Source: Myceligenerans pegani
Lineage (GTDB): Bacteria > Actinomycetota > Actinomycetes > Actinomycetales > Cellulomonadaceae
Assembly (NCBI RefSeq): GCF_014892515.1
Contig: NZ_JADBGR010000112.1
Coordinates: forward strand, 121,382-185,381
DNA length: 64,000 bases
Direction: 5' to 3'
This document shows, piece after piece, positions 52,387 through 60,622 of this stretch. The position numbers and the translations under genes were made by a program. Within the stretch, counting starts at the first letter, position 1. The number at the start of each line of letters is the position of its first letter. The notes under the pieces were generated by a model. That model had not been told where the DNA came from. It worked only from the letters and a program-made list of their open reading frames with translations, and did no database searches.

Positions 52387-53192
52387 TTGCCTCCACCGCG
52401 ACGCACCCGGCCGCCCCCGGCACCGACGCCGACGGCGTGCTCGAGGTCCGTGACCTCGCCAAGTACTTCGCCAAGGGGGACCAGGACCTGGTGGCGTTGC
52501 GCGAGTTCAGCATCACGGTGCGGCCCGGACAGTTCCTCGTGCTGCTCGGTCGTAGCGGCTGCGGCAAGTCGACGCTGCTGAACCTGATGGCCGGCCTCAC
52601 GCGGCCCACTGCGGGTCAGATCCTCTACCGCGGCACCGCGATGAGCGGGCCCAGCACCGAGATCGGCTACCTGACGCAGCACGACACGCTCATGCCGTGG
52701 CGGGACGTCACGCGCAACGTCGAGATGCCACGTGAGCTGCGGGGCGAGGGTAAGAAGTCCCGGCGCAAGGAAGCGCAGCGGCTGATCGAGCTGGTCGGCC
52801 TCAAGGGCTTCGAGCACCATTTCCCGCGGGAGCTGTCCGGCGGCATGCGACGTCGGGCGAGCCTCGCCCGGATGCTCGCTTCCGACCCGGAGACCCTGCT
52901 GCTCGACGAACCGTTCGGCGCGCTCGACGCCCAGCTGCGCACGGAGCTGCAGGGCGAGCTGCTACGACTGTGGCAGGGGACCGGCCGCACGGTCGTGTTC
53001 GTCACCCACGACATCGAGGAGGCCCTGCTCCTCGCCGACCGGGTGGTCGTGCTCGGCCCGGTCGGGTCGGTGCTGCTCGACGTCGACGTCGACCTGAACC
53101 GCCCGCGTGACCCCGACGAGGTCCGGGTCGACTCCCGGTTCGTCGCCCTGCACAAGAGCCTGTCCGCCGCACTGAAGGAGGGCGCACGATGA
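52383..53192 (+). CDS. NitT/TauT-type ABC importer ATPase
   Basis: The 269-residue ATPase has Walker A GRSGCGKST, Q-loop QHDTLMPWRDV, signature LSGGMRRRASLARM, Walker B LLLDEPFGALD and the switch HDIEEA. It is of the SsuB/TauB type. Its ATG overlaps the aldolase stop, so the importer is co-expressed with the catabolic enzymes. The C-terminal part has the usual VDVDLNRPRDPDEV. Confidence 0.9.
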   Translation: MIASTATHPAAPGTDADGVLEVRDLAKYFAKGDQDLVALREFSITVRPGQFLVLLGRSGCGKSTLLNLMAGLTRPTAGQILYRGTAMSGPSTEIGYLTQHDTLMPWRDVTRNVEMPRELRGEGKKSRRKEAQRLIELVGLKGFEHHFPRELSGGMRRRASLARMLASDPETLLLDEPFGALDAQLRTELQGELLRLWQGTGRTVVFVTHDIEEALLLADRVVVLGPVGSVLLDVDVDLNRPRDPDEVRVDSRFVALHKSLSAALKEGAR

Positions 53193-54043
53193 ACGCCGTG
53201 ACCACCGCCGACGCCGGAGCTGCCGGGCTGGGCGCCGCCGGCCCGCTCCAGGTGCAGGCGGACCGCGGGTTCCGGGCGAAGCACGGCCGCACAACGATCG
53301 TCTGGGCGTGGCGGGTCGGACTCCTGGTGGCGCTGGTCGCCGTCTGGCAGGTTCTGTCCGGCCCGGTGCTCGACCCGCAGTACGTGAGTTCGCCTCAGGG
53401 GATCTGGGAGCGGCTGGCCGGCTGGACGGCGGACGGCACGCTGTGGACCAACACCTGGATCACCATCCAGGAGATCGTGCTCGGGTTCCTGCTCGGCGCC
53501 GGAGCGGGCGCCGTCCTCGCCTACCTGATCGCGCCGATCCGGGTGGTCTGGGCAATCCTCGACCCGTACGTCATGGCCTTGTATGCGATCCCGAAGGTAG
53601 CGCTGGCTCCGCTGTTCATCGTCTGGTTCGGCATCGGCACCGACATGAAGGTGCTGCTCGCGGCCGTGTCGGTGTTCTTCCTGGTCTTCATCAACACCGC
53701 AGCCGGTGTTCACCAGGTCGACTCGGCGCTGATCGACGCCGTGCGGCTGATGAACGGCAGCCGCCGCGACATCGCGCTCAAGGTGGTGCTGCCCGCGTCG
53801 ATGACCGGCCTGCTCACCGGCCTGCGGGTGTCGATCCCCTACGCGCTGATCGGTGCCGTCATCGGTGAGCTCGTCGCGTCAAACCGTGGTCTCGGGTTCC
53901 TCATCAGCGACTCGTCGGCGAAGTTCGACACCGACGGCGTGTTCGCGACCCTGCTGGTCCTCTCGATCATCGCCATGGTCCTCAACGGCTTGGTGGGGCT
54001 CATCGACGCCCGTACGAGCCGCTGGAAGCCGCTCGATGCCTGA
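53189..54043 (+). CDS. NitT/TauT-type ABC importer permease
   Basis: The 284-residue SsuC/TauC-type permease has six membrane segments and the EAA-type loop AGVHQVDSALIDAVRLMNGS. A single permease gene means a homodimer, unlike the importer at 4013-7455. It overlaps the ATPase by 4 bases. A 64-base gap with a TTGTGCC repeat (54058 and 54080) precedes the binding protein. Confidence 0.88.
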   Translation: MNAVTTADAGAAGLGAAGPLQVQADRGFRAKHGRTTIVWAWRVGLLVALVAVWQVLSGPVLDPQYVSSPQGIWERLAGWTADGTLWTNTWITIQEIVLGFLLGAGAGAVLAYLIAPIRVVWAILDPYVMALYAIPKVALAPLFIVWFGIGTDMKVLLAAVSVFFLVFINTAAGVHQVDSALIDAVRLMNGSRRDIALKVVLPASMTGLLTGLRVSIPYALIGAVIGELVASNRGLGFLISDSSAKFDTDGVFATLLVLSIIAMVLNGLVGLIDARTSRWKPLDA

Positions 54044-54107
54044 CCTGCGAGCCCCCGTTGTGCCCAGTCTTGCCAGCCCAGTTGTGCCAGCTCAAGGAGG
54101 AGCTCTC

Positions 54108-55175
54108 ATGAACACGACACACAGGACCCCTGCCCGAAGGGCCGGCGTCGCCGCCCTGATCACGATCAGCCTGGTCGCAGCTGCGGGCTGTGCCAACAGC
54201 GGGAGCAGCGAGCCCGCCACGGGTGCCGACGCCATGACGCTCGACGTGGGGCAGATCAGCGACTCGGTGGCGTTCTTCCCGATCTTCGTCGCCGAGGACC
54301 AGGGTTTCTTCGAGGACGAAGGGCTCACCCTCGCGGAGCGCCCGCGCCTCGGCACCGGCGCCAAGCTGGCCGCAGCCCTGGAGTCGGACAGCATCGACAT
54401 CGCCGGCGGCGTCATGACCGACGCGTACAACCTCTACCAGATCAACGACGAGGCCCGGGTCATCGGATCGCTCGTCAACGAGTACTACGTCGACGTCATC
54501 GCCGGGGAGGGCATCCCGGCCTCGCTCGACGACGCGCCGCTCGAGGAGAAGGTCGGCGCGCTGGAGGGCAAGGCCATCGGCATCACCGGGCCGGGCAGCG
54601 GCACCGAGGCGCTGATCTCGTACCTGCTGGCGCAGCAGGGCCTCGACACCGCTACCGACGTCACGCTGGTCAACCTGGGCGCCGACCCGTCGGCCGCGAT
54701 CGGGGCGCTCAAGGCCGGACGAGTCGACGCTCTGTCGTTCTTCCAGCCGGTCGGCGAGCAGGCCGAGGCCACCGGCGTCGGCCGCATCTTCATCTCGCCC
54801 GCCCGCGGCGACGTGCCCGCGCTGGCCGACGCCGTCCACGGCGCACTGTTCACCACGCAGGAGGTGATGGACCACAAGCCGGACGCCGTTGCGGCGTTCG
54901 TCCGCGGCATCGCGAGCGCCGAGGAGCTCATCAGCACCGACGCCGTCGCCGCGGCCGAACTGCTGCAGAAGTACCAGTCGACCATGGACGCCGACACGAT
55001 CAAGCTGCTGACGCCCGTGCTGCAGGACGAGATCGCCGAGACCCCGGTGCCTACCGAGAGCGGGTACGAGACGTCCGCGACCTTCCACCAGGAGAGCGGA
55101 CTCATCCCCGAGCCGCCAGCCTTCGCCGACCTGGTGCCCGCCGCGTGGATCGAGTCTGCGCTCAAGGGCGACTGA
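54108..55175 (+). CDS. NitT/TauT-type ABC importer substrate-binding lipoprotein
   Basis: The 355-residue lipoprotein has Cys28 in AAAGC. The mature part is of the NMT1/SsuA type with FFPIFVAEDQGFFEDEGLTL and IGALKAGRVDALSFFQPVG. AAGGAGGAG before the ATG at 54108 is a strong ribosome site, fitting the higher amount needed for binding proteins. The ligand is unknown; the downstream enzymes suggest an oxygen-rich aromatic or tricarboxylic acid. Confidence 0.88.
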   Translation: MNTTHRTPARRAGVAALITISLVAAAGCANSGSSEPATGADAMTLDVGQISDSVAFFPIFVAEDQGFFEDEGLTLAERPRLGTGAKLAAALESDSIDIAGGVMTDAYNLYQINDEARVIGSLVNEYYVDVIAGEGIPASLDDAPLEEKVGALEGKAIGITGPGSGTEALISYLLAQQGLDTATDVTLVNLGADPSAAIGALKAGRVDALSFFQPVGEQAEATGVGRIFISPARGDVPALADAVHGALFTTQEVMDHKPDAVAAFVRGIASAEELISTDAVAAAELLQKYQSTMDADTIKLLTPVLQDEIAETPVPTESGYETSATFHQESGLIPEPPAFADLVPAAWIESALKGD

Positions 55176-55237
55176 TGCTGAAAGAATCCCCGAGAGCCTG
55201 AAACCGGACCCCGACTGCTGGACGGAGATCTTCGAAC

Positions 55238-55885
55238 ATGGCTGTGGACGCGGACATCAGGGCGCTCATCCTGGAGGGCGAGCTGGTCCCTGGACAGCGG
55301 CTCATCGAGTCCGAGCTGGTCGAGCGGTTCGGGGCGTCCCGGGCCGCCGTCCGCGACGCGTTCGGCCGCCTCGAGGGCGAGGGCCTGGTCGAGCGCGTGC
55401 AGAACCGGGGTGCCCGCGTGCGCGTCATCCCGTTCGACGAGGCCATCGAGATCACCGAGGTCCGCCGGGCTCTAGAGTCGCTGTGCGCGGGCAAGGCCGC
55501 GGAGCGCGTCACCGACGACGAGATCGCCGAACTACGCGGCATCGCCGCGCAGATGAAGGACGCTGCCGGCAGCGGCGACGTCGGCGAGTACGGGTTGCTG
55601 AACCGCCGCCTGCACGCCTGCATCCACGAGATCAGCGGCCAAGGCACCGCACGGGCACTGATCGCCCGGCTCCGGGGCCAGATCGTGCGCCACCAGTACC
55701 GGCTCGCCATGAAGCCCGGCCGACCGGCCAAGTCCGTCGAGGAGCACATCGCGATCGTGGATGCGATCTGCGCACGCGACCGGGTCGCGGCAGAGGCAGC
55801 AATGGCCGCCCACATCGACAGCGTGCTCGCCGCGATGCGGCAGACGAACCGGGCCGCGACCGAGGAAGCGGCGGCAGCATTGTGA
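55238..55885 (+). CDS. GntR-family regulator, FadR/FCD type
   Basis: The 215-residue protein has an N-terminal winged helix (about residues 5-70: GQRLIESELVERFGASRAAV) and an all-helical FCD ligand domain with Asp/His metal-binding positions (NRRLHACIHEISG; EEHIAIVDAICARD). FCD regulators usually sense organic acids. It is the last full gene of the catabolic operon and probably controls it from sites upstream of 49171. Its stop overlaps a short open frame at 55882. Confidence 0.88.
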   Translation: MAVDADIRALILEGELVPGQRLIESELVERFGASRAAVRDAFGRLEGEGLVERVQNRGARVRVIPFDEAIEITEVRRALESLCAGKAAERVTDDEIAELRGIAAQMKDAAGSGDVGEYGLLNRRLHACIHEISGQGTARALIARLRGQIVRHQYRLAMKPGRPAKSVEEHIAIVDAICARDRVAAEAAMAAHIDSVLAAMRQTNRAATEEAAAAL

Positions 55886-55959
55886 CACAGCCGCCCCTCG
55901 ACTCGACGAAGATCTACCAGGGCACCGGCCGCCGCCTGCCCGGACCTGCCCGCGAATGA
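55882..55959 (+). CDS. 25-codon open frame coupled to the GntR gene
   Basis: The GTG at 55882 overlaps the GntR stop (GTGA), and the frame runs to TGA at 55957-55959, just before a strong terminator. The peptide starts MTQPPLDSTKIYQGTGRRLP. It has no known motif and could be a small protein or the stub of a lost gene. Confidence 0.3.
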   Translation: MTQPPLDSTKIYQGTGRRLPGPARE

Positions 55960-56000
55960 GGAATGGCCTGAACCTACGATCCGTAGCTTCAGGCCATTCC
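55960..56000 (+). terminator. Long hairpin terminator of the galB operon
   Basis: GGAATGGCCTGAA at 55960-55972 pairs perfectly with 55988-56000. Within the loop a further 5-bp stem (CTACG/CGTAG) closes on ATC, so 18 pairs form with one mismatch. It lies directly after the short open frame and ends the operon. Confidence 0.85.
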
Positions 56001-56186
56001 GATGTCCTGCGACATCACATGGTCGGGCTGACCTCGGCCCGCTGTTCTACCGCGCGACCATCACGGTGACGGCAGTGAGCTGACGCTCAGCGGTCGTGGA
56101 AATCGGCGGGGCATTCCTGGCGCGCTCATAGCCATGGCAAAGTGGTTCTACAGGATATTCTTTTGTCGTCACCAGAAAAGGAATTC

Positions 56187-57362
56187 ATGTCGCGATTCAC
56201 AGAATTGAGTTGTATGTTCTCGCACATGAAGAAACACATCGAGGTAGATGGCGACGGCCGGAGCGCAATGCTTCGGGCCCTCGCCTGCACGGCGGGTTTC
56301 GCGATGGTCCTGACGGGTTGCTCCGGCACGGGTGACGCGGGTTCCTCCGAGACGGATACCGGTTCGTCCGCCGCGAGTACGACCTCGTCCGGCGATTCGA
56401 GCGACGTCGTCGCTCTGGCAGAGGCCTTCGCCGCGACGCTCGACGACGACCAGATCGCCGAGCTGAATCAGGACTACACGTTCGAGAACGCCGCCGCCTG
56501 GTCGAACTTTCCTCAGGCGCTGCTGACGGGCGGTGGCCCGGGCGGCGGTACGGCCCGGGTCGGACTGGCGACGAGCACGCTGTCGGACGAGCAGTGGACG
56601 GCGCTGGAGGAACTGCTTGCCGGCGTGACGGGCGCGGAGGAGAACGAGGGCTTCGACGAGATCATGCAGCACCTCGAGGCCGACGACTACCTGGCGGACA
56701 ACGGCGGTGGGGACGACTACGGCCGCGGCAACTTCTACATCGCGTTCCTCGGTGAACCCACCGACGACGGTACGTGGGAGCTGCAGTTCGGTGGTCACCA
56801 CCTGGCGCTGGCGAACACCTACACCGACGGGGAGCTCGCCGGTGCGACGCCGTCGTTCCGGGGCATCGAGCCGATGGACGAGGTCGAGGTCGGCGGGGAT
56901 ACGGTGATGCCGGAGCAGCAGGAGCGGACGGCGTTCGCCGAACTGCTCGGCTCGTTCGATGACAACCAGCTCGCGGCCGCCGAGCTCCCGGAGTCGTACG
57001 GCGACATCCTGCTCGGGCCCGGCACCGACTGGGCGTTCCCCCAGGAGCAGGAGGGCATCGCGGCCTCTGAGCTCTCCGACGACCAGAAGGACCTGCTGAT
57101 CGCCGCGATCGACAGGTACGTCGGCGATATCGACGCCGACAACGCCGAGCGGATCCTCGCCCAGTACGAGGACGAACTCGACGACACGCACATCGCCTAT
57201 GCCGGCGACGCCACCATGGAGTCGACCGGCGCCTACGTCCGCATCGACGGCCCGTCGGTCTGGATCGAGTTCTCGATGCAGGGCGGCATAGTCCTGGACG
57301 GCGCCCACCCCCACGCCGTGTGGCGGGACAAGAACAACGACTACGGCGGGCTCAGCTCCTGA
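56187..57362 (+). CDS. DUF3500-like lipoprotein
   Basis: I chose the ATG at 56187 because AAAGGAA precedes it; ATGs at 56226 and 56268 are in frame, and the last gives a more normal lipoprotein signal (MLRALACTAG to LTGC). From 56187 the product is 391 residues with the lipobox Cys at position 45, a Ser/Thr/Asp-rich linker, and a DUF3500-like body (LQFGGHHLALANTYTDGELA; PHAVWRDKNNDYGG). The function of the family is unknown to me. It is followed at once by a HupE/UreJ-like gene, suggesting a shared role in metal or redox handling. The region 56001-56186 before it shows only a poor promoter. Confidence 0.75.
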   Translation: MSRFTELSCMFSHMKKHIEVDGDGRSAMLRALACTAGFAMVLTGCSGTGDAGSSETDTGSSAASTTSSGDSSDVVALAEAFAATLDDDQIAELNQDYTFENAAAWSNFPQALLTGGGPGGGTARVGLATSTLSDEQWTALEELLAGVTGAEENEGFDEIMQHLEADDYLADNGGGDDYGRGNFYIAFLGEPTDDGTWELQFGGHHLALANTYTDGELAGATPSFRGIEPMDEVEVGGDTVMPEQQERTAFAELLGSFDDNQLAAAELPESYGDILLGPGTDWAFPQEQEGIAASELSDDQKDLLIAAIDRYVGDIDADNAERILAQYEDELDDTHIAYAGDATMESTGAYVRIDGPSVWIEFSMQGGIVLDGAHPHAVWRDKNNDYGGLSS

Positions 57363-57364
57363 CC

Positions 57365-58771
57365 ATGAGAGAGAAGATCTTCCGCGCCGCGCTCGCCGTC
57401 CTCGCGGCGGGCGCGGCCGCCCTACTGGCCCCGGCCCCCGCGTCGGCGCACGTCGTGCCGTCCACGACGATCGAACTGGACGTCCACGACGATCATGTCA
57501 CCGCGCAGCTCACGCTGCCTGCCACCGATCTCACCACGGCAAGCGGGATCGCCGTTCCCGAGGGAGCCCTGGAGGGTGCGACGGCCACGGCGATCGAGAC
57601 GTATATCGAGGACCACTTCGCCGTGACCACCGCGGGCGAGGCGTGGCAGGTCGAGGTCCACGACGCCGCCACGGCGCGGACCGAGCAGTGGGGAACCGGC
57701 GAGTTCCCGGCGGTCACCGCCACCGCCACGCTCACACCGCCGTCGGGCGTGAGCCCACGCGCGTTCTCCCTCGCCTACGACGCAATCATCCACCAGGTCG
57801 TCACCGCCGACATCTTCGTGATCCTGCGCAGCGACGTCCTGGACGACGGTTCGTCGAGCGCGGCGACGGCAGAGGTGTCCGCCGCCGGCTCGACGACGAG
57901 CAACTCGGAGACCGGTCAGCCCGCGGGGGCGACGTCGGCCCGCAACCTCGGCACGATCACGCTCGACACGCGCACCGGCACGGTCGCCCCGCTGGACGTC
58001 GACCTCGACGCCGACGAGGGCGGCGCGCACGGATTCGCCGGGATGTTCCGCCACGGCATGTCGCACATCGCCGAGGGGACCGATCACCAGCTGTTCCTGC
58101 TGACGCTCCTGCTGCCCGCGCCCCTGCTCGCGGCCGGACGCCATTGGGGAGCGGTCTCCCCGACGGCAAGGGCTGCCTGGCGGATCACCGGTATCACCGT
58201 CGCGTTCACGATCGGGCACTCCGTCACGCTCGCGCTCGGCACGCTCGGGCTCCCCGTACCGCGACAACCCGTCGAGGCCTGGATCGCCGTCAGCATCCTG
58301 ACCGCCGCCGTCCACGCCGTCCGCCCGCTCTTTCCCGGCCGGGAGGCCCTCGTCGCGGGCGGGTTCGGACTGGTGCACGGCATGGCGTTCTCCATGACGC
58401 TGTCCGCGCTGGAGCTGTCCGGTACCGAGCTCGCCCTGAACCTGCTCGGATTCAACCTCGGCATCGAGGTGATGCAGCTGCTGGTCGTACTGGTCGTGCT
58501 GCCGCCACTGGTGGTCCTCGCACGCACCCGCGCCTACACCGCGCTCCGGGTTCTCGCGGCCACGCTCACGGCCGTCGCCGCGACCGGCTGGCTGCTGGAC
58601 CGTGTCGGCGTGCCGAACCCCGTCGGGCTGGCCGCCGACACGCTCGGCGCCGCATCACCATGGATCGCCGTGGCCCTCTGGACCTGGGCCGTCACGGCGC
58701 TGGTCGCCGCGCGCGTGCGGCGACCCGGCGAGGTGGCTCGCGGCGACCAGGCGGCGCTGCCGTCCACGTGA
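57365..58771 (+). CDS. HupE/UreJ-2-like membrane protein
   Basis: The 468-residue protein has a signal peptide (to about ASAH, residue 29), an extracytoplasmic beta-rich domain (about 30-210), a His-rich transition (GMSHIAEGTDHQLFLLTLLL) and about seven membrane helices. Conserved membrane histidines are seen in FTIGHSVTLALGTLGL and FGLVHGMAFSMTLS. HupE/UreJ proteins include nickel permeases, so metal transport is plausible but not shown. It starts 2 bases after the DUF3500 gene, and the two form an operon ended by the hairpin at 58833. Confidence 0.82.
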   Translation: MREKIFRAALAVLAAGAAALLAPAPASAHVVPSTTIELDVHDDHVTAQLTLPATDLTTASGIAVPEGALEGATATAIETYIEDHFAVTTAGEAWQVEVHDAATARTEQWGTGEFPAVTATATLTPPSGVSPRAFSLAYDAIIHQVVTADIFVILRSDVLDDGSSSAATAEVSAAGSTTSNSETGQPAGATSARNLGTITLDTRTGTVAPLDVDLDADEGGAHGFAGMFRHGMSHIAEGTDHQLFLLTLLLPAPLLAAGRHWGAVSPTARAAWRITGITVAFTIGHSVTLALGTLGLPVPRQPVEAWIAVSILTAAVHAVRPLFPGREALVAGGFGLVHGMAFSMTLSALELSGTELALNLLGFNLGIEVMQLLVVLVVLPPLVVLARTRAYTALRVLAATLTAVAATGWLLDRVGVPNPVGLAADTLGAASPWIAVALWTWAVTALVAARVRRPGEVARGDQAALPST

Positions 58772-58832
58772 GTGCTTCCGGTGCCGGACGCAGGTCGACT
58801 GCAGCTCTTGGTGTTTGAGGTGTGGAGACACG

Positions 58833-58876
58833 GGAGCGTGGGCGCTCAGCTGGGGTGACCGAGCGCCCCACGCTCC
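58833..58876. terminator. Bidirectional hairpin between convergent genes
   Basis: GGAGCGTGGGCGCTC at 58833-58847 pairs with GAGCGCCCCACGCTCC at 58861-58876 with a single bulged C. The 13-base loop is CAGCTGGGGTGAC-like. It lies between the HupE-like gene and the minus-strand oxidoreductase gene. Confidence 0.75.
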
Positions 58877-58883
58877 GGCGACG

Positions 58884-59735
58884 TCAGTTGAACTCGGAGC
58901 GGTGCTGCTCGGCCCACTGGCGGAACGTGCGGGGGGCGATGCCGGTAAGGTTCTGGACGTCCTCGCTGAGGATGCCGGAGCGGCCGGCGCGGAACAGCTC
59001 ATGCAGGTTCTGCAGGCCACGCGCCTGCGGCTCCGGGGTGCCGCGGGAGATGTTGATCTCGGCGAACTGCTCGGGGGTGACGGGCACGAACTCGATCTCA
59101 CGGTCGAGGACGTCGACGAGGATCTCTACCTGCTCCCGGGCGGAGAGCGCCTCCGGCCCGTTGAGGATGTAGCTGTGGCCCTCGTGGCCGGGCTCGGTCA
59201 GCACGGTGACCGCGACACGGGCGAGGTCATAGGAGTCGATCGGCGGTGTCAGGCCGGGTTCGGTCGGGTCGTAGACCTTCCCCTCTGCGGCGATGCTGTC
59301 CTTCCACCACAGCGCGTTGGAAGCGAGGGTGTTTGCCTTCAGGTAGGTGACGGCCAGGCCCGAAGCTCGCAGCACGTCGTCGCGGGCCTTGATTGCGGCG
59401 CCGATGATCGGCATCGGGTGGACCACCGTCCCGATCGAGGACAGCACCACGATGCGGTTCACACCCGCTGCCTTCGCGGCGTCGACGACGTTCTGTGCCT
59501 GTGCGGGAACCGGGGCGGCCTGCATGAAGAAGATACCGTCGACTCCTTCGACCGCCTTGCGCAGCGCGGCGGTGTCGTCGAGGTCGCCGACGGCGAGTTC
59601 TGCCGTCTCTGGCAGCTGCCGGCGGGCCTTGTCGACGTTGCGCACGTATGCGCGCACGTCGTGCCCGGCGTCGATCAGCTGGGCGACGAGCTCGCCGCCG
59701 ACGTTTCCGGTGGCTCCAGTGATGAGGAAGGTCAT
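58884..59735 (-). CDS. NmrA-like NAD(P)-binding oxidoreductase
   Basis: The 283-residue protein has the Rossmann motif ITGATGNVGGELVAQL at the N-terminus and RIVVLSSIGTV further on, like NmrA/QorB-type atypical short-chain dehydrogenases. It lacks YxxxK, so it may be an NAD(P)H-dependent quinone reductase or a redox sensor. It lies 58 bases downstream of the SDR gene on the same strand, and both probably form an operon divergent from the MmyB-type regulator. Confidence 0.8.
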   Translation of the reverse strand: MTFLITGATGNVGGELVAQLIDAGHDVRAYVRNVDKARRQLPETAELAVGDLDDTAALRKAVEGVDGIFFMQAAPVPAQAQNVVDAAKAAGVNRIVVLSSIGTVVHPMPIIGAAIKARDDVLRASGLAVTYLKANTLASNALWWKDSIAAEGKVYDPTEPGLTPPIDSYDLARVAVTVLTEPGHEGHSYILNGPEALSAREQVEILVDVLDREIEFVPVTPEQFAEINISRGTPEPQARGLQNLHELFRAGRSGILSEDVQNLTGIAPRTFRQWAEQHRSEFN

Positions 59736-59793
59736 GATGCTCCTTGGAGAGGTTGTCGTGGGGTCGTGAAGTGAATGAATGGGATGGGCGGGA

Positions 59794-60507
59794 TCACCAG
59801 GGGACGTCGCCGTCGCGGTCGCGGTAGCGGCCAGTCAGGTTGCGGTCTTCGCCGATGGCGAAGCGGATGATCGCGTCGGTGCCGTCCGTGACCGAGTGGC
59901 CCATGTCGCCGGTGAACGCGGTCGCCGTCAAACCGGGGTCGGCGGCGTTGATCCGGATGCCTGGCAGCAGCCGGGCATAGCGTGCGGTCAGCATGTTGAT
60001 TGCGGCCTTCGAAGCCGCGTAGAACGGGCTACCTGCTCGCGACTCGATCGTGGACAGGTCATGGAATCGGGCCAGCGATCCCAGTCCGCTGGTGACGTTG
60101 ACGATGCGCGGCTCCTCGGCGCGTTCCAGCAACGGCAGGAAGGCGTGGATGACGCGGACGTACCCGACGACGTTGGTGGCCAGTACCTGCTCGATCCCTG
60201 CGGCGATGAGATCGTGGATGTCGCCCTGGGGGCCGGTGATGCCGGCGTTGTTGACGAGGATGTCGAGGTGCCCGGCCTCGGCTGCCACCTGGGCGGCTGC
60301 CGCCGCTACCGACTCGTCGGAGGTGACTTCAAGCGGAACGAACCGCGCACCGATCTCCGCGGCCGCCGTCGCACCCCGCTCCGGGACGCGGGCACCGAGA
60401 TACACGGTGTGGCCCGCGTCGACGAGGCGTCGGCCCGTCTCCAGCCCGATACCCCGGTTCGCTCCGGTGACCAGTGCCACCGATGCCCGTTCTCTGGGTG
60501 ATGCCAT
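59794..60507 (-). CDS. Short-chain dehydrogenase/reductase (SDR)
   Basis: GGAGGAG precedes the ATG at 60507, giving 237 residues. It is a classical SDR: TGANRGIGLE for cofactor binding, LVNNAGITG, and the catalytic Ser (VTSG) with Tyr/Lys in PFYAASKAAINML. The C-terminal part reads INAADPGLTATAF. The substrate is not predictable. It is divergent, across 115 bases, from the regulator gene at 60623, a common arrangement for this family. Confidence 0.88.
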   Translation of the reverse strand: MASPRERASVALVTGANRGIGLETGRRLVDAGHTVYLGARVPERGATAAAEIGARFVPLEVTSDESVAAAAAQVAAEAGHLDILVNNAGITGPQGDIHDLIAAGIEQVLATNVVGYVRVIHAFLPLLERAEEPRIVNVTSGLGSLARFHDLSTIESRAGSPFYAASKAAINMLTARYARLLPGIRINAADPGLTATAFTGDMGHSVTDGTDAIIRFAIGEDRNLTGRYRDRDGDVPW

Positions 60508-60622
60508 GCAAGATCTCCTCCCGGTCCGGTACCGATTCCCGGCCGAGAACAACTCTGCGGTCGGGCGCGCGTGACAGCCTGGCCCGCCCTGTCCCACCCT
60601 CATCGGGCTGTAGGAGAGGACA

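Noticed and set aside
54058..54090. TTGTGCC direct repeat before the importer binding-protein gene
   Set aside because: Only two short imperfect copies without symmetry; too little to call an operator or a repeat element.
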